Source: Trichoplusia ni
Taxonomy: Eukaryota; Arthropoda; Insecta; Lepidoptera; Noctuidae
Direction of reading: 5' to 3'
DNA: 64,000 nucleotides
Assembly (NCBI RefSeq): GCF_003590095.1
Contig: NC_039484.1
Coordinates: forward strand, 2,232,001 to 2,296,000
Position numbers and translations under genes: made by a program. Under the pieces are notes generated by a model. That model was given only the letters and a program-made list of their open reading frames with translations, was not told the origin of the DNA and did not search any database. Of the stretch, positions 33,177 to 45,160 are shown piece after piece (within the stretch, counting starts at the first letter, position 1; every line of letters starts with the position of its first letter).

Positions 33177-36100
33177 TATCCATATAATTTTCTAAAGTCT
33201 GCGTGTATAATTTTCATCCTTGCTATATCGCAGCTGTGTTAGCATCCCACACAGATACCATTAAAGTACAATATCATAAAAAAATATTTTGGCATCCTCC
33301 CTAATTTTGAAGTTTACAACCATTTTATATTTTAGCCGTACGTTATTGGTATTTTACGACAATCTCGAGAGTACGGCATCGTCATTAAACACACGGGTTG
33401 ATCGCAGAGGAAATTGCTCAACAAAACGCCACAAAAACGGGATAAAAGCCTTAAAATTTATGTTGGGGGCTCATCGTGAACCGTTAACACGTAGTAGCGC
33501 TCTGCATAAAACATTAAAATGTCCTGACGTGGCGCCTGCAGTATTATTTACGTTCGTATTAGCAATTTTCAATTATTTTATCGCTGTTTGCTGGTAGCAG
33601 GTGCCAGCTCAGCCAATGTGCTGCGTTCACGAATGTTTAATACTTGTTTGTTGATTTAGAAATGGCTTGTAAATTCTACAATCTGGTATACGTTAAATCT
33701 AATGCTTGATAATTTATAGAATGTGCTACGTATTTTAATTAATATAATTGCAGATTATCAAGTTTGTTAGTTACAAAAATACACAAAATATAAAAAAAGT
33801 CTCAATTTTGCGGTTGTAATAAATTTAAATACTGCAATCTGAACTTCAGTAGCAGTCGTTGCTCGTAAACTAAAATAATAAGTGTTGGTTTGGTCCGTCG
33901 CAGCGGTGTTCGGGTGGTCCGCCTAAGGCCGCCGACACACCCGCGTCCAACGCGCCAAACGTCCCGACACGACTCCGAATAATTAGCTAATAATCTCATT
34001 GTTGTCTATTCAAGCGTTCATAACTTTCTTACATAGTCATTATGGCGGCTTGACTTCGAACTGACTGAACCTTTTGTAATACGACATTAAAAGAAATGTT
34101 ATGACACTTGTTTCTAAAGAATAATGGTATGCTAAGTTACTGGTCCGACAATTTGCGATACATAGTGTCGAGAATAATATGTAATAAAAGCCGGCTTTTA
34201 ACGTTTTGACTAAGTATATTATTAAATTACTCTTTGTTAAGATATCGAGCGAGACAATTTTGTTTTATGATTATTGTTTTGCATAAAAATCTTACTTTTA
34301 AAAATGTCTTAGAAAAAGATGATCAGAATTTTATGTCTTCACTTGAGCTTGCATTAATTTTCGTAAAAATGAAAGCTGATTCTGGTCGTCTCACATACGT
34401 GATATCTGGGCCTGTGAACAAGTTTCATTATTTTCTTCTAGCGCTATCGCAGACATTATTTATGAGTAATACTTGATACGTCAAAGTCACGTCACTTCTC
34501 AAAAAGAAATGCCTTCCCTGTTCTTTTGAAAGAGTTTCGTCTGTTTAAAATTCTAATACGACGTAAAATTGTTTTAGGCCTAAAAACTTACTGGTACTAA
34601 AAAATCTGTGGAAGTTATTCCGCATTATCAGTCGGGGTTTTGTAAGAGCCCTTAGTTGCACCTGGCAAGCGGGTCACGACCCCGCCCGGCCCTCTGCTCT
34701 CAAGATCGAGAACAGAGCTAAGATTCATTGATATCGGAATACCGACCGAACATTCTCTCAGTTTCAAAGGTTTTACTATAAATTGGAGACGGTTTAATTT
34801 GGGGAACTATTTCGGAGAAATTATCGGATCTAGTTCGAGTAAGGCTCATTATTTAGGTTTATATTTGACACCAAAACATGCAAATTTCGTCATGATTCTA
34901 TTTCTAATACTTTTCATTAACAACAAAAGCAACTGTCTTCAAAAAAAAATCTACTGACGAAACTTGACGAAGTTATAGACTTAGTTAAAGACAGCAAAAA
35001 TAATTTACAAAATCAGTTAATTGAAAAATCCGGCTGTAAAACACTTGAAAATGTGACTCAAATGTTTATGAAACCCCCCGCGACAATAGGACACAATTCC
35101 TTAGTAAAAGAGTTACTTAAAAAAAACTATACAATATTAACCTAAAAAAAATTGTAATCTACTCATCTCCAAGCACCTAAATTAGTATCCAAAGATAACG
35201 CCTACGATTAATTACGACTTACTCGTATAATTAGTACCAAAACAATTCTATTGAAATGTTCCCCAAGATACTGAGGACTTTTATCAATCCGGTCACGCCT
35301 TAATGTAATGAAGTGAGGAGTTTGTCACGTAACTCTCCGATAGCATTCGGAATCGCGATAAAAGGAAAATTTACAGCTGCCCTAAATACTTGTAAGTGGG
35401 TATTATTATTTAGATGTTCAGGAATTTATGTTTTTGAATTTTCTGTATTCGTATTAGATGATAATAAGGTAGCGATGATTGTTAATTTTTAATTTAACAC
35501 AAAGCTTTTTACCTACTAGCTGCGAGGTTCTAGAGTTATGAGTTAGATTTTTTTTTAATCGGTTTTATAGTATAGTTTTAGACGGCACGCAACTTCTCGC
35601 AGTATTTGAAACGTTTTGAATATTACTGCTAACTGCTATTGCGAATAGCTATAAGTGACCTATCTAACACTGAAAAGAAAATTTTAAATCGGACTAGCAG
35701 TTTTTTAATAGCGCGTTCAAGTTATAATGTTAAAAAACTTTCAAATAAGTCACTAACATAATAATAATAACATATCTATTTCGATATTTTGGTGTTCTTG
35801 AGGTAAACTTTCAAAAACTATTAGTTTTTTTTTTCACATAGTAGTAAAAATAATGTCAGGTCAGCGTTGTTCAATAAACAGATACCATTGAAATATTCTT
35901 TCCTTTTTCACTATAAAAACGAGATGCATAGGAAAATGGAAAATCCAACAAAATCTTTCATCGCAAATTGTATTTGATATAACCAAAGCGTGAGATGGGA
36001 GCGGCCTGGTCGAATCTAGATAATGCAAATACAGGGCAGCTTCGTCCGATGTACGGAACTCTTTTGACCACTAGCCTCGAATAACATTTCGTTTGTATAG

Positions 36101-39100
36101 TGTGGCCATGATTTTTGTTGCGTTCGGAAAGTTTTTTCTTGTTTTTACTATTTTTAGTTATGATAAGATGATAAAAATTTAATTTGGCAATTTCAAGGAC
36201 GTATTTTTGGAACTGGTTTTCTTGGAGCTTAACTATGAATTTTAGTTTTAGAATCAAAACTACACCTTATATGTTTTAAGACCTAGTTAAAAGACCAATT
36301 TATTCTATTGCAGTGAAAATTGCTTATATTTTTAATAATCTTGAGTGCTAAAAAAAGAATAAGTACAAATAACTAACTCGATTGCTATACGTACGCTATA
36401 CGCTCATTTTGTTTTTTAACATGGCTCCTTCGAATCATCTCTACATTTCATCTTAATTCCCAATCCCGTTTTATTCAAATCCCATGGTTACCATACTCAT
36501 ATCAAATACCGGGCCAAAAAGCGGTGACCAGGCGGCCATGCTGAATGTTGTTTTAATAAAAATGACACTGATTTAATCCGTGCTCACTGGGAAATTAGAT
36601 TCTTTTTGTCAAAGGACTTTTTGTGAGGCATTTTAAATTGTGAGTTACGTCACCTATCTGAACGGAAGAGTGACGTTGTAATATTAATTGTACGTTTGTG
36701 GTTTGAAATGAAAACATGATAACTGGTTTTAGTATTCATTGACTTGTGGAATCAACGCAGTAGCCATTTTATTAAAGAAAATTACTCTTGAGAAAAAAAA
36801 GTTATTATTAAAATCGTTATTGGTTTTCAATATTAAAAGAAAAAAAAAAGTGTTGCACTATTTAAATGTTTTGATATGTAGTAATTTTTATCAAGAGATT
36901 TTATCAAGGGTTAAGCATTGATCACCATGCTAGCTCACTTTGGATTGGCGATTTCAGATTCTCATATTTGGAATCCAAGTTTTTACGAGATATTTTCTTT
37001 TACAGAGAAATTAATCTAACACAAACGGCGTTAGAATAATTTAGAAAGCACATCTATAATTATGAAAATTTCGCATTGGTACTTTGCCTGCCTTGGTATC
37101 GAATCTACACCTTGCGCATGAAAATCCATGCATGGAACCGCGAGGCCATCACGGCATAAAGGCTAATAATTACATCGATTGCATTTGTACTACCTATATC
37201 ACTAGATCAAGAGTATTATATCACGCTAATAGAGTTTTTTCCAGTTATTCACTTAGTCATTTATCACTAGTTTCGAAACGGTAAAACAGTAAATACTTTT
37301 AGTTTTCAGAATAAGTACGACCGCGTACCTGTCTTTATCTGTCAAATGCAAGCTACATCTTTAGAAAACTCTATTTTCTTAGAATTTTTCAATCTATTTC
37401 AGATGTTAGCGAGATTTGTTCTAACATATTGTCTAGTTTTAAGTTTAAATCGAACATTTGTATCCGAATATTTTCCAAGTTTTCATATACCTATGCTAGA
37501 TGACGTCATGTTTGAAGGTTTGTGTTGTACTAAGTAGACTTTGAAACATAGTATGAACATAGTATACATGATACACTGTGATATAAACGTAGGCTTTTGT
37601 ATTGAAAAAATACAAAACAATTCTCACGTTTGGTATATTAAATGAAGACGAAACTTCAGTTATGCTCTAGTTAAACCAATGAAAACCGATGTTTCTTTTC
37701 AGTATATTCTGATATAACTCAATTTAAAAGCATATTGCTGTTAGCTATAAAATTCTTCGATTCCATAAATTCACAATTTCTGGCACTTTAATGCTTTATT
37801 CACGTAAAAGCTACGTGTTAACTGGGTGATGAAACTCTGCTTACACATTCTTTGGGTTAGTGGAAAATAAAATTTTGAAATAGCCGATTTTAACCGCACT
37901 GGGTCTACTACCGATTTTGAAGTGACATTTGCATTTTCCAGAGCGAGACAGCGCTCTACAATGCGGATATTGCTATCTCGTTTCCACAAATGCAACAGTC
38001 TCACTTTAAATAGCAGTAGTAGGCCCACAGGGAAGCTTACGGAATTCGTACGAAATTCTGAGTGGTTTCCGAGAGTTGTGAAATTCAATTATAAATATTT
38101 CTAAGTGCTAAGTTTTGCTGTTCTTACTTACATTTTATTTTTAGGTCAAGCAACTAACTGAATACTTTATGCTGCGCGGCATTGTGCGAAGGATCTAAAG
38201 TTATTAAATGTAGTTTTGAAAGCAATTTAAAAATAAAATAAAAAAATAATTAACTAGAGACTGTAGCTGAATTTCATATTACGCAGTTCATTCAAAATAC
38301 GATATTCGTTTTGATTGAGTGCTAACAATGATTAAACTTTGAAAACAATATTACACAGAATGAAAACTCGATATCAGTATAGCTACGTGCACTTTTAAAA
38401 TTAATACAATTGCTTTATATCGGGCATCGTGATGAAGTATCGTATCGCGTTTATTCCCAATACAATAAGAGCAATCTATTCGTTTCAGTGAACAAAAGCA
38501 ATAACGCCAATAAAAACTAGCATTCGTTAAGCATCCTTTTGTAAGAGAAACGAAAATATTTAATAATATTTCGTGAATCTCTTTATGCTGGCAATTTTTG
38601 GAACAACGCAAATTACATTGAAGCTTCGCTCAGAAAGAGAAAATTCGAATTTTAAAAAGTTACAGATCTTTTTCAGCAGTTTTTCGTGGATCGACTAATC
38701 AAACTGGATTTCGGGAATTTCAAGCTTGTTTCGAAGGAGAATAATATGTTGTTATCGAATAAAGCTGAAAATATTTTGGAACAAAGAATGTTCTCTACAT
38801 ATTTGTGTAGTGCATAGTTAATAAAGAGCAAAGATTGTGAACTTGTTTGCTGGAGTGTGTATGTCTCAAAGGAATAGTCAGACGTGTTGCATACTGCATG
38901 TGTACTCAGATTTTGCCATGAGTGGAATAAACTCGTGTTTATATAATGCTACATCTTCTGTGATGAAACCAGAATCTATATGAATATATATGCTATATTT
39001 ATCTACATTTACCAGATTATTTAGATTCTCGTTATGGCTGTGATTCGTTAACTCCCAAAAAACACAGATTTCGGGTCAGTGTCCTCAGTTCCCTTGTAAA

Positions 39101-39576
39101 ACATAGTGAAACGGCTGTTAATAACTATAAATCAACGTCCCCGAGGAACAGCACTAATGCCCTCATAATCTTTATTCCAACGCCATTAAAACCGTTATAC
39201 TTTTGGACAACGTTGGACGATATTACGTCCAAAATCCGCAGATATTGTTCATCATAAAATGCAAATTCGTGTAAGTAGGGTATGAGAGCTCACGAGTGGC
39301 CAATAAATAACAAATCAGTCACTGGCATAATGGGACCATTCCTCAGCGCCAAGAAGTTAGAGTTGGCTGTAGTTCAAGTAAAGTTCTTGGTCCTGCGCTG
39401 TTAGAAGCTGGGATGTAAGTAGTTGCTACATGAGAGATTGTAACAATGTATTTGTTGGAATTTACTAGTGAATTTTTAGATGTAGTATCAAAATCGATGG
39501 TGGTAAGAATATTTTTTCTTAATATATCTAAAAATAAATATAGTTTATATTTTCTGGAGTAAGAGATAAAATACTA
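33177..39576. other. Long non-coding stretch, no gene recognised
   Basis: Unique-looking DNA. More complex, less AT-rich patches occur at 33,360-33,640, 33,880-33,990 and 39,110-39,380; overlapping frames (102 aa plus at 33.3 kb, 65 aa minus at 33.8 kb) have no known domain. A 16-bp perfect palindrome (TAAAAGCCGGCTTTTA) is at 34,185-34,200. Segments near 34,600, 37,940 and 55,990 share short motifs (aatctgtRgaagttattc; agcGGGACaCCGCTCTAC-like) that may be a further old repeat family. Confidence 0.4.
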
Positions 39577-40869
39577 GGGGAAGGTGGGGTAAGACGGGGA
39601 CCTTAAGGTATTTCATAAATAAAACCCATCTTTTTTAATTGCACAACGTAGGAACTTTTATTAATTAAATAATCAGTCTTTCTTCTTTTAATAACAATCA
39701 GTCAAAACAAAAAAAAATAAGTTCTTCTCATAAAAATATAAACTTTTAAAAAATAACTGAATCACCCCATCTTACCCCACCTATAGGGTAAGATGGGGTA
39801 TACCCCTGGGGTAAGATGGGGTATAGACTATTTAAGCGCCGTCATCTTCACAAACCGGGCAGATATGTTCAGCTTCGTCATCGCTGTCTTCCACTCCTGC
39901 ACAGACACAATGCGCTCACTTGCCTCAAGTACGATAAGTGATACAAGTATGATAATCGGAATACAAGCCGCGACAGTATAGACATTCTGTATCTTCTTCT
40001 TCTGTGCCTTTTCGCTTTTTCGGTTTTTCAAGTTCTCTTTATTGTTATTTTTGTCATTTACTTTTTGTTTGTTACATGTGGTTTTAGTTTCTACCTATTT
40101 TAGTTTTCCTCTCATTCTTTTTTATATAGAAAAGCAGTAATAATAGCTGCTTTTCCCCTTCTTCGAACTTGTCTTGGTCTTTTTTCGGCGAATCGCGAAT
40201 AAGGCATTAACTTTTTCGGGCTAACCAGATGGAATGCATCATTATCTATATAATCATTTACTGTTGCCTGCTTGAGACATGAGGTTGAAGCAGTTGGTGG
40301 AGGTGGAGAGTTTGCTAAATGATTTACGGCGGTGTAGCCATTTAAGCATCAGGAAATGACAACATTACTGTTTTTGGAACTGTACTATAAAAAAATAGTT
40401 AATGTTGAATGCAATCTCAATACAAACTGAATAACAACTCAGCGGATAAGATCGGGTACCTACCCCGTCTTGCCCCACATAAGTGTCCCATCTTTCCCAA
40501 ACTGGACTTAAAAGTTGTATTGAATTTTTAGAGGTTATAAATCAAAAGAAACCGGCATGAATTAATGAGTTTACAATAGTAAAATAAATACAAATTAACA
40601 AAAAAAATATGTCACACATTATGTTTATCATACATTATAACAGTCATGCACTTTATATGCTTCAATAATTAGATAAAACCACTTCAAATTTTAAAAATGT
40701 ACTTACCATGAAGAATCGTGCGCTCCTTCGAACAAACTTTTTGCGACTCTAACAAGTACTGATAAATACGACTAGATGGCGTCAAAATAACTTTTCAATT
40801 AATACTGTATTATATATTTTTGGAGGGTCCCCATCTTACCTCGCTACCCCGTCTTACCCCACCTTCCCA
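39577..40869 (-). mobile_element. pogo-type Tc1/mariner element, non-autonomous and decayed
   Basis: The 1,293-bp element is flanked by TA (39,575-39,576 and 40,870-40,871). Its terminal inverted repeats start GGGGAAGGTGGGG (left) and TGGGAAGGTGGGG (right, inverse), continue TAAGACGGGG and match over about 23 bases with one difference. More copies of GGGGTAAGATGGGG-like motifs lie inside both ends. On the minus strand it holds the decayed C-terminus of a pogo/Tigger-like transposase. The CENP-B-like DNA-binding and DDE parts are absent, so it is an internally deleted copy. TA duplication plus this C-terminus is why I place it with pogo. Confidence 0.8.
39832..40350 (-). pseudogene. pogo/Tigger-like transposase, C-terminal remnant
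   Basis: Reading from high to low coordinates, an open segment gives SPKKLMPYSRFAEKR and RRRGKAAIITA, like the 'SPEELRPFPK...KGKSAIITDTP' region near the end of pogo-type transposases. After a frame change in a Lys-rich part comes EDTECLYCRGLYSD, then (with two TGA codons) ...GK-x-AHCVCAGVEDSD and HICPVCEDD, ending at TAA (39,832-39,834). The spaced C-x2-C, AH-C and C-x2-C residues are the PHD-like zinc finger found at the end of many insect pogo-like transposases. The two TGA codons and the frame change make it a pseudogene. The catalytic domain is not present. Confidence 0.7.
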
Positions 40870-40871
40870 TA

Positions 40872-42043
40872 CTGTTAAATCTCAAAGCGAGCCAGAAGAA
40901 TGAACGATACTGCTAAAGTTTTGGATTAAATCAGGCCGAAACCGATCATGTTTAACAACAATAAGGGAGCATAAAAAGAGGCTTTTGTCCAGCCTGCGAT
41001 TGAATAGGTGATGCCTAAGGAACTTTTTACCTCAATAAGGTACACAACCAAAAAATGTGACTAAAGCATACCTTCGAATACTGGTCACAGCCTGTTATTT
41101 ACTGTTAAAAATCCATTCTTTCGAACAATCTAGCTATTGCCAGTATCTTACCACACCGCAACCAGTATACTCGTATATGAAATATTCAAGCAAATACATC
41201 GGTATCGCAGCCCGTCGCCGACTACTCCACTCGGGCTGGACCGCGGATGAAATTGTTTTACTGAACGTAGAGGCTGAAGAGAAAAAGTATTTGAATGAAA
41301 TACAGGTTGGCTTGGGTTAAGTTTTAGATTCCGATTTTGGGCATTTTCTTTTTAGTATAATAAAAAGACATACAAACCTAAGTTAGTAGTGTCAGGAGGG
41401 GTAAAAATTGGAAATTGGGAAATTAATTTTGGCTTCATTGATTTTGAGTCCCCCTCGTAGCACGACTTGGTTGCGAAAAGCTAAGTGTCACAAGTGACCA
41501 AGAAAGCATGTGTGAAAAAATATAAAAGAAAACATTTATTTCAATTCAATCTTCTACTCAAGCAGAATAAGTATTTCGTTTACTAAACCTATCGTGTGCT
41601 ATCTTATATTGTGTAGACACACGTACTAGACTTGAGGTAAGACTTTTACGCAGATAAGGTTTCATAAGGTCTTAAATTTCAATTTCAAAGGATCAACGCG
41701 AACATTTTTAGAGAGAAGCGGGCAACGCCGGGGCGCGCAGCGGGTCGTGCGAGACTAATTCTTATATCCAAGTTATGAAGAAAAATTCATTTCATTACTA
41801 AGGATTACCATAATATGAAGGAGTTCGTTGATGTGGAAACATGTGCAATATGATTCTTTGTATAAAGTTATGAAGACTGCATCCTACATGTAAAACTTAT
41901 TGCAAAGGTTTTATGCAGGACTTTATACGTCTCAGAATTGACTTTAAATTTCAGTTTTCTGTAGATGTATTTACGAGTTCATTGTTCATTTTCAGCAAGG
42001 ATCACCTTTTTATACTGCCTTTAAAGGAATGCATGTATGAAAA
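40872..42043. other. Non-coding stretch with one unassigned open frame
   Basis: The frame at 41,057-41,320 (87 aa, plus) contains a less AT-biased part (YIGIAARRRLLHSGWTADE) and ends near a weak splice-donor-like CAG|GTTGG at 41,304-41,311. It could be a host exon, but I recognise no family and have no second exon, so it is not called. A GC-rich patch is at 41,700-41,750. Confidence 0.35.
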
Positions 42044-42086
42044 TACTGGCCGAATTCAGAGATTAACACTCTCAATTCGGGCAGTA
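42044..42086. repeat. Imperfect 13-bp inverted repeat
   Basis: The arms TACTGGCCGAATT (42,044-42,056) and AATTCGGGCAGTA (42,074-42,086) pair at 12 of 13 positions around a 17-base loop. It could form a short hairpin; no terminator or RNA gene context is seen. Confidence 0.75.
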
Positions 42087-42949
42087 TGTTTTATTTGACA
42101 TCAACATAATAATATGATGAAAAAACAGGATTAAAAAATATGGTTCTAATAAGTTTTAGAACCGAATACAGAATCCTCATGTTACTCCAAGACTTCAAAA
42201 GTAAAATGACGTCACATAGACATTTCAGCCCTCCCCTAAAATATAGCCATATTTAGTACACAGAGGTATTAGAACTTTTTTCGTAAAATTACAGCCTTAA
42301 TAAAATTCTGTAGCAAATCCACTTACTACACAGCTCCTACGCAGTACTTGTCTATAAGTATCCAAGGACTAATGTGATCTTATTTCAGCTTCAAGATCAT
42401 CGTAAACTGTTTTGGCTTATTCTCTTTTCGCTCTAATTTTTCACTGGGGATTTTCTGTCTGACCTCTGTTGGGTTGGCGAACTTAAGGCTAAGCTTAAGT
42501 GTAGTGTTTTTTTTTTGTAAAGTAGTGTAATTTGAGTTGTGTGTATAGTTGTTTTCTTTTATTGAAGTATATCCTTATAGTTGTCATTATATGAATTATT
42601 AATGTTTTATGAAATAATGAGTGGAGTCAATTAAATAGCCAAAACGTACATTGGTTTTCATCTCTGAAGAAATACACATCTTATCTTAGAGTTATTCTTA
42701 AAAAAAAAACGTTTAGGTAGATTAAAATGAAGGGACAGTTTTCGAATAGAAATATCGTATCTATATGTTTGAGCCATTTGTGTCATCGTTATCAAATAGT
42801 AAAACCGGTTGTTCTAGTTCTAGTTGGACTCACCAAACTTAGGGTTCCGTGTAAATGTAAAACATAAGACATACAAATTTGCAGAAAATAATCACAACCT
42901 TACCGATTGTTGCTTTACTTCGGTTCACTCATTCTATTTCAGAGCAGCA
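42087..42949. other. AT-rich non-coding stretch
   Basis: No gene or recognisable repeat is seen apart from short T- and A-tracts (about 42,508 and 42,700). Confidence 0.5.
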
Positions 42950-43050
42950 AAAGAGATTCATAACTTTCAATAATTTCAACAGTCTAGCTATCACGATTCA
43001 TGAGATACAGCCTGAGGCCAGACGGACGAACAGACGGAAAGACATCGGAA
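42950..43050 (-). repeat. Dispersed repeat (CAGGCTGTATCTC family), copy 4
   Basis: In inverse orientation: 'ctagctatcacgattcatga' then GATACAGCCTGAGGCCAGAC and 'ggacgaacagacgg'. The order is the mirror of the plus-strand copies, which confirms that this is an inverted copy. Confidence 0.75.
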
Positions 43051-45029
43051 CCGAGACAAAGATTAACCCTCTAACTAATATAAGGTTAATCGTTCTGTTT
43101 GAACCTCTAAAAACGTTTTGTCTATACTTAGGTGAAATTCCTTTTTTTATTATAATTTATTTCTCCTTTACGTAGCAAAAACATGTGTTAATCAGCTTGT
43201 TGCTTAAACCGCAATCGGAATGCGCATTCCTATTAAAACCTCAAAGCACATTCAAGTATCAAAATCACGTACATCTTGATACTTGCCTTTAGCTGCTCTT
43301 TACAAGATTCAAGTGTTATCCAATCCTAGTATTTAAAACGTAGTGCGAACTGTCGTCGTGTTTCAGATGGAGATAAAATCATTTGTTACATGTCCTGTTA
43401 AGGTTCTAATTGATAGTGTTCAGTTGAATTTATGTGTGAAACGTGTAGGCGACGTGTATGCTGCTGGTCTGGAGGTAATTTGAGACTTCGAGACGATCGT
43501 GGATAGCTTCAGCTAAGACTACGTCATATGAGATTGAAAACAGTATGCTTAATATAGCAAAGCAGGAGAGCCAGACAATTAGCGTTGTGACAGGTCGTGC
43601 TCGTCTAGGTAGTGCATCATCAGCTACCATTTTAACACTAACAATATTTTAACACTAACGCTGTATGTAGGTATTATGAGTATGTTTAAAATACTTGTGT
43701 TAATGTAGATTTGTATTTTGTCCTTTACAACCTATTTCCGATCCCACAGCTGACTAAAGGTGATTCTTATCTTTTTTCAAAGTTCTCTGTCAATAGGTAA
43801 AACATTTTTTTAGTTGTAACTTAGTAAGAATGACAAAATGATAATGGCATCTGCTACAATGTTTGAAAATGTATAATGTCATACTAAAGTATATATTTTA
43901 TTGTTAACTTCTTGTAGCACTTGTCCAATCCGTTTTACCAATTTATCAACAGGATTTAACATACCCACCCACTTGACCTTTATCAACCTTCACAACAAAT
44001 TATCATACAGACACCAAGCGAAAACACCATGAAATTCTCGAAACTACTTAACCTAAAGCTAATTCTAAAACTTTCTTAGTAAAATTCAAAATACAAACGA
44101 ATCCCCTGAATCCTGTTCAAAGTTCCCAAGCAAATTTACAATTTAAATGGCTAAACAACAATCATGTCATAAACTCAGCATAAATACCGCGTAAGCTATA
44201 AAGCAGAGAAGTTGTACAGCAAAATTTTAATTACGAACGAAGCTACAAAATTGAAGGTCACTATAAAACGTAATGAATTTTCGTTGTCACCGCGTGGAGT
44301 TTAGTGGGTATTCGTATTCACACTCACGGCTTCTCGACTGTCATGTTGGCAAATCGCACGTGTGTTTAAAAACTTGGTATGAGGGTTGATGTTGACGTCA
44401 TTGGTCCAACGCGCACCCCTCTACTCGGTACAAGTGCACCTAAGAGCGATGGCTGAGCTCTTTGTTTACATATAGCGTTACTTGCACGAGTATTTACTGT
44501 GTCTAGTATGTATTAAGCTAGTCTTAGCAGGAGTACACTTTTAACTTCACTTTTTCTGGTTTATCAGTGTAAAATAGAGGGGAGAAATGAAATTGAATTG
44601 GAATTTACTTTAGAGATATCATTAATTCAGTATCTGAATTATGTTTTTGATTTAGAAACTAGGCATTTATTTCCATTTGTTAGATGTGATAAACTTTGGA
44701 GGTATTAAGACGTTTTGATGATCCTGCTTAATATATTAAGGTCCCTATCCCTCCAACTGAAGTTCTTGTATTAATTACGGGTAGTTTGAAGCTTACCTGA
44801 CAAACAAGCCTTATTAGTTTATCCTTTGTAATGGCAATTGCTGTAAACATTGGTCCTTTGATTACGCCTATTGAGGCTACAAATCTAGTCAAACCAAAAA
44901 TATAAAACCGTCAAGAGCGACTCAGATTCCCGATATTGAGCGTTCTATACGCACGCAAATAAAAAAAAAATCTATCACATATTAAAATACTAAACTAATC
45001 GTTGCTCAATCTCAATTTTTTTACTTCTT
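43051..45029. other. Non-coding stretch, no gene recognised
   Basis: The 66-aa minus-strand frame at 43.4-43.6 kb includes a hydrophobic run but no known domain. A patch with several GC-rich bases occurs at 44,280-44,460. Confidence 0.5.
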
Positions 45030-45160
45030 GTTGTTAGTTGTCAGTGTGGCAATAGATAGACATATTTTGTGAAATAATAGTCTTTAGCTATCACGGTTTA
45101 TAAAAGTCTGGTGACAGATAGACCGATTTTACACTTTGGATATGGAACCCTAAAATACCA
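45030..45160 (-). repeat. Dispersed repeat (CAGGCTGTATCTC family), copy 5
   Basis: In inverse orientation: 'ttttgtgaaataatag', 'ctttagctatcacggtttat', 'gtctggtgacagatagaccg', 'acactttggatatggaaccc'. The last block corresponds to the 'gggttccgtaccaaa' start seen in copies at 51.6 and 63.7 kb, so this copy covers most of the family length. Confidence 0.7.
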
